A stretch of 64,000 nt of DNA from NCBI GenBank assembly GCA_030568195.1, contig JAJLTO010000002.1:1488001-1552000 (forward strand), read 5' to 3'. This stretch comes from Dipodascopsis uninucleata var. uninucleata. Its lineage: Eukaryota; Ascomycota; Lipomycetes; Lipomycetales; Lipomycetaceae. Shown one piece after another: positions 60,009 to 64,000 of this stretch. Below the pieces are notes generated by a model. That model ran no database searches. It saw nothing but the letters and a program-made list of their open reading frames with translations, and had not been told where the DNA came from. Each line of letters begins with the position of its first letter. Within the stretch, counting starts at the first letter, position 1. The translations under genes were made by a program, and so were the position numbers.

Positions 60009-63000
60009 ATGCGGAATCTTCAGCAAACCCAGCGCTCACGGTTCAGTGTAAGTGCTATCAGTGTCCCTCCTACAGGTCGAGGCGGCCTTGGAGATGATAC
60101 CGCAAATGATGAAGATCTCATACTCTCAAGTTCATTCTTTGATCCTGTATCTGACTCGCTGATCTGTTCATTTGGTCCAACAGGCCAAAATCATAATATT
60201 GAAATACAAGAAATCAAAAAATCCGGCAAAGTGAATATTTTAGCAGCATGGGAAGCTCGTCCGCTCGACGAATCAATGGTCGCAGACAGAGTTGTAGACC
60301 TGCATTTTTTTCCTGATGAGCAACAAGTAATTGTTGTGTTGGCGGGTGGTGATATTGTATCAGTTCAGATCACAAGTGACGATGACGATGAGCCTGAAGG
60401 CATGGTTTCGATTGTTGGGTCGATTGACGATGGTGTGATGGCTGCGTCCTGGAGTCCTGATGAAGAGCTTCTTGTGCTGGTAACTGGTAGCTCACCAAAT
60501 TCGGCGGTTTTTTTAAATCGTTCATTGGATCTCATTGCGGAAAGACATTTGGATCAAGAAGATATTAGTGTGGTGAGACAAGTTAACGTTGGCTGGGGTA
60601 AAAAAGAGACGCAGTTCGAAGGAAAGGGTGTTAAAGGTGCTAGGGCCAGAGATCCTACTCTTCCAACACAGATAAGCATAGGTATTCTAAGTTCGTTGGA
60701 TGATGGAAAGATCAGGTTATCGTGGCGTGGAGATGGTCAATTCATCGCTGTAAATACCATAGATCCAATTCATAGCGATGACACAGAAGATCAGAAGAAT
60801 ATGCGAAGAGTTATCCGTGTTTTAACCAGAGATGGCAATTTGGACAGTGTCTCTGAAGCTCTAGACGGTTTAGAAAGTTTTGTTGCTTGGAGGCCATCTG
60901 GAAATTTGATTGCCGGCGTACAGAGAAACGAAAGACTGGGTATATTTCAGGTTGTTTTCTTTGAGCGCAATGGTCTTAGACGTGGAGAATTTTCTCTTCC
61001 AATTGATATTAATACTCCCATACTCCAGTTGGAATGGAATGTGGAAAGCTCCTTGCTAGCTGTGGTTACGGATTCTCGGGTATTGCTTTGGTCTACTGGA
61101 AACTATCATTGGTATCTTAAGCAGGAGTTGATTCCAGAGCAGCACATAACTTTATCTAGATGGCATCCCGAAAGATCTCTGAAATATCTTATATGCTCTA
61201 AGTCAGTTATAGAAGTCCATGAGTTTAATTGGGCTTTATTTTCTGGTTCTTGTGATTCACCTCATGATCGAGGATTAGTCGCCGTCGTGGATGGAACTAA
61301 TGTCAAGCTGACACCACTTGCTATTGCAAATGTGCCACCTCCCATGGCTTTTCGTGAGTTCACCGTCGATACAACTCCTATTCACATTGCTGTTAATATC
61401 AAAAATGAAATTTTTGCTGTATTAAATCATTCCAGTATTGTTCTAGCAGTATGGGATATCACGAGTGCTGCACATACACAACCGCCTTCCATACAATCTA
61501 AGATAGAGATTTCCTCGCTCATTTCGCATAGTACGGTCACAAAATTTGCTACTTTTCCTCGACTAGTATGCTTCGTGGGTAATGATAATTTAGCAGTTGT
61601 TGTCGACCAAGGAATTCATTCGCGTCTTCTTATTCTTCACTTGGAACCTCAAAATGGATTTGAATATGACATTAGCTTCACTGATGAGCTATCGCCAGGA
61701 ATAACTTGTATAACTTCTCGAACCGACCAAAAGGCTCTTATTGTTGAACAGGCGGATGGCACAGTCAGGGAATATGAGATGGAAAACTATCGAAAGTCTT
61801 TGCTTACTTCACTTCCTGAAAGATGTTTGTCAATCGGGGCATCTCGAATCGTTGACGAAGACGGACTTGGTAAAACTATTACATTTGGTCTCGCAGCTAG
61901 TGGTCGCCTTTATGCAAACTCACGACGTCTAGCGGTAGCTTGTACATCATATGTCGTGATGGAGAACTACGTTGTTCTGACAACCACCCAGAATCTTCTT
62001 AAATTTATACATCTTACTGCAGATCCCGACAAACTTGACGTCCCCGATGATGCAGTTGTCAGTATAGATGAGCGCTGCCGTAATGTTGAGAGGGGAGCTA
62101 AACTTGTTTCCGTTATTCCATGTAAAGTAGCAGTAGTTCTACAGATGCCTCGTGGAAACTTGGAAACAATTTATCCACGCTTGCTCGTTTTGGAAGGTAT
62201 TCGTCGTGCAATTGACAATAAGGACTATTTACAGGCATTCAAGTCATGCAGAGCTCACAGAGTTAATCTTGATATATTGTACGACTACGCTCCTGATCTT
62301 TTTATGAAAAACATAAAACTCTTTGTGGAGTCTCTTGAGAAAGTTGAATATCTTGATCTCTTTCTTTCAGGTCTAACAAATGATGATGTTACACGAACAA
62401 TATATCGGGAAACTATTAAAGCAACTAAGTTATCCTCTACTATTATAGATAGTACTGATCAATCAACTATCGCACCAGACAAAGTCAACAATATATGCGA
62501 TGCAGTTTTGGATGTTTTGATGAAATATCATGCTCGCTCTCATGTTCAATCGATTATTACTGCATGTTTATGCAAATCGCCACCTGATATCACCGCGGCT
62601 CTTAATTTAGTTTCAAGTTTCGGTTCTCAAGACCAAGACAAGGTGAATCCTGCTATAGAGCACATCTGTTTTCTTCAAGATGTCAACAAGCTATATGATC
62701 ATGCTCTGGGAATGTATGATTTGCGGCTTGCTTTGCTGATTGCTCGAAATTCACAAAAAGATCCTCGTGAGTATCTTACGTTCTTAGAAAGTATGCAAAA
62801 AAAATCTCCTATTCGTAGACGATATCTTCTTGATACTCATCTTGGTCGATTCTCAAAGGCTCTTACTCATCTTTGCGAGCTTAAATATGACGAGGAGGGC
62901 AATGATATATTTCCAGAGGTTGAGGCTTTTGTTATCAAACATAATCTTTACAAAGATGCTCTAAATATCTATAAGTACGAGCCTGTGAAGCAGTATGCTA

Positions 63001-64000
63001 TATTCAGATTGTACGCGGACCATCTTAAGTCTTTAAATGAATATAAGGAGGCTGGCCTTGCATATGAAATGCTCGGTGAGTATTCGAATGCTCTAGAATG
63101 TTATATTCTGGGATCTTGCTGGCAAGAAGCCCTTGCTACATGCAAGCTCGTGCATTTGGATAATAAGGATGAAATGGAAGTAGCAGTCAAACTGGGAGAT
63201 GCGTTGTCGGAAGCTCGAAGGTATTATGATGCTGCCGTAGTATATCTTCAATATTGCAAAGATACAAAAGAAGCTATTCGAACTCTTTGTAAAGGCTTTT
63301 TATTTAATGAGGCTATCCGAATTGCTCTCTTAGAAGATATTTCGCAGGCATCTGCTGGCGAAGCAGTTATCTCAAGCGCCAAAATCTATTTAGAGGAATT
63401 TATCGATCCTGCATTAATAGAAGGATTCAATCAAATTTCAGAACTACTCTCTGATTGTCGTGGCCAGTTTACATCTCAAATGATTCGCCTTCGAGAACTA
63501 CGCAAGCGTAAGACTGAAGATCCGATGTCTTACTTCGAGGGCCAAGAAGACCCGAATATACCTGATAATGTTTCACTTGCACCAAGTGAGATGTCCACTG
63601 CTGCTTCTTTCTTCACTCGATACACTGGTAAGACGGGAGGCACAGCTCACACTGGAGTTTCTCGTAAAACTTCTAAAAATCGCAGACGAGAAGAACGAAA
63701 GAGAGCTAGAGGCAAGAAAGGAAGTATTTACGAGGAAGAATATCTTGTAAACTCTATTCGACGAATGATTGAGAGATTGCATGATACCAAACAGGATGCA
63801 CGCCAACTTGTAGAGGGGCTCTTAAGAAGGACCATGCGCGAGCGAGCAATTGAAATTCAAAGAGGTTATATTAATATTTTAGACAGTCTTTCTAGGGAAG
63901 TGAATGAGGTGTTTACTGTCTCCGAGAAGGATCGTGAGCGTATGGATGACGATGGAAATATATACCTTCTACCAGAACAATCAATTCCAGTGGTATCTGA
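60009..64000 (+). CDS. ELP1: Elongator subunit Elp1/Iki3 (3' end outside window)
   Basis: Single open frame from the ATG at 60009 to the window edge, 1330 codons, with no intron. Elp1 (IKBKAP) is the scaffold of Elongator, which modifies wobble uridine (cm5U family) in tRNA. Seen: the N-terminal beta-propellers (RVVDLHFFPDEQQVIVVLAGGDI; ASWSPDEELLVLVTGS; LSWRGDGQFIAVNT; FVAWRPSGNLIAGVQ; HITLSRWHPERSLKYLI), then the helical TPR-like half (YNDLRLALLIARNSQKDPREYLTFLE-type segment YDLRLALLIARNSQKDPREY; YAIFRLYADHLKSLNEYKEAGLAYEM), and the basic C-terminal segment (SRKTSKNRRREERKRARGKKGS) involved in tRNA binding. The family is about 1330-1350 aa, so only a few residues are missing. Confidence 0.95.
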   Translation, partial: MRNLQQTQRSRFSVSAISVPPTGRGGLGDDTANDEDLILSSSFFDPVSDSLICSFGPTGQNHNIEIQEIKKSGKVNILAAWEARPLDESMVADRVVDLHFFPDEQQVIVVLAGGDIVSVQITSDDDDEPEGMVSIVGSIDDGVMAASWSPDEELLVLVTGSSPNSAVFLNRSLDLIAERHLDQEDISVVRQVNVGWGKKETQFEGKGVKGARARDPTLPTQISIGILSSLDDGKIRLSWRGDGQFIAVNTIDPIHSDDTEDQKNMRRVIRVLTRDGNLDSVSEALDGLESFVAWRPSGNLIAGVQRNERLGIFQVVFFERNGLRRGEFSLPIDINTPILQLEWNVESSLLAVVTDSRVLLWSTGNYHWYLKQELIPEQHITLSRWHPERSLKYLICSKSVIEVHEFNWALFSGSCDSPHDRGLVAVVDGTNVKLTPLAIANVPPPMAFREFTVDTTPIHIAVNIKNEIFAVLNHSSIVLAVWDITSAAHTQPPSIQSKIEISSLISHSTVTKFATFPRLVCFVGNDNLAVVVDQGIHSRLLILHLEPQNGFEYDISFTDELSPGITCITSRTDQKALIVEQADGTVREYEMENYRKSLLTSLPERCLSIGASRIVDEDGLGKTITFGLAASGRLYANSRRLAVACTSYVVMENYVVLTTTQNLLKFIHLTADPDKLDVPDDAVVSIDERCRNVERGAKLVSVIPCKVAVVLQMPRGNLETIYPRLLVLEGIRRAIDNKDYLQAFKSCRAHRVNLDILYDYAPDLFMKNIKLFVESLEKVEYLDLFLSGLTNDDVTRTIYRETIKATKLSSTIIDSTDQSTIAPDKVNNICDAVLDVLMKYHARSHVQSIITACLCKSPPDITAALNLVSSFGSQDQDKVNPAIEHICFLQDVNKLYDHALGMYDLRLALLIARNSQKDPREYLTFLESMQKKSPIRRRYLLDTHLGRFSKALTHLCELKYDEEGNDIFPEVEAFVIKHNLYKDALNIYKYEPVKQYAIFRLYADHLKSLNEYKEAGLAYEMLGEYSNALECYILGSCWQEALATCKLVHLDNKDEMEVAVKLGDALSEARRYYDAAVVYLQYCKDTKEAIRTLCKGFLFNEAIRIALLEDISQASAGEAVISSAKIYLEEFIDPALIEGFNQISELLSDCRGQFTSQMIRLRELRKRKTEDPMSYFEGQEDPNIPDNVSLAPSEMSTAASFFTRYTGKTGGTAHTGVSRKTSKNRRREERKRARGKKGSIYEEEYLVNSIRRMIERLHDTKQDARQLVEGLLRRTMRERAIEIQRGYINILDSLSREVNEVFTVSEKDRERMDDDGNIYLLPEQSIPVVS

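Noticed and set aside
60048-60089. GTAAGT...CTACAG mini-intron at the ELP1 start
   Set aside because: It would be 28 nt and break the reading frame; the unspliced frame is open through the whole gene.

Overview
The window comes from the nuclear genome of a fungus, almost certainly an ascomycete. The genes are compact and rich in short introns, mostly 47 to 131 nt, with CTAAC/CTAAT branch sites about 10-15 nt before the AG. The proteins are fungal in type (Loa1-like acyltransferase, Spc105 with MELT repeats, Jac1, Elp1). Intron density is far above that of Saccharomyces, and an E(z)/EZH2-type PRC2 methyltransferase is present, which budding and fission yeast models lack. An early-branching ascomycete (Taphrinomycotina-like, or a basal yeast lineage) fits, but the species cannot be named from this sequence.

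Layout: 1-41,440 is gene-dense, about 18 genes at roughly 2.3 kb each. In order these are the 3' end of RAD2/XPG, DPB2 (-), NASP/SIM3 (+), UBP14/USP5 (+), an FAD/NADPH reductase (+), LOA1 (-), TAZ1 (+), a kinesin-14 (-), JAC1 (+), GUK1 (-), an unidentified membrane-anchored protein (+), TAE1/NTM1 (+), folylpolyglutamate synthase (-), RIF1 (-), hexose-6-phosphate mutarotase (-), SPC105/KNL1 (-), RPS11 (+), EZH2-like (-) and SCL1 (+). I rebuilt exon structures from splice signals and reading phase. Every complete spliced model below is a multiple of three with no internal stop.

41,441-57,073 is a 15.6-kb stretch with no gene I can support. It ends in a T-rich leader before an uncharacterised fungal regulator-like gene (57,074-58,413). 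After a 1.6-kb intergenic region, ELP1 runs off the right edge, lacking only its last residues.

Many genes act on chromosomes: nucleotide excision repair (RAD2), replication (DPB2, RIF1), histone supply (NASP), kinetochore (SPC105), spindle (kinesin-14) and H3K27 methylation (EZH2). The shared DPB2/NASP promoter and the RIF1 and GUK1 promoters carry ACGCG-type boxes, which suggests G1/S control by an MBF-like factor. Four other intergenic regions carry a TCACGTGAT E-box. Both RIF1 and SPC105 carry paired SILK and RVxF docking motifs for protein phosphatase 1 near their N-termini.
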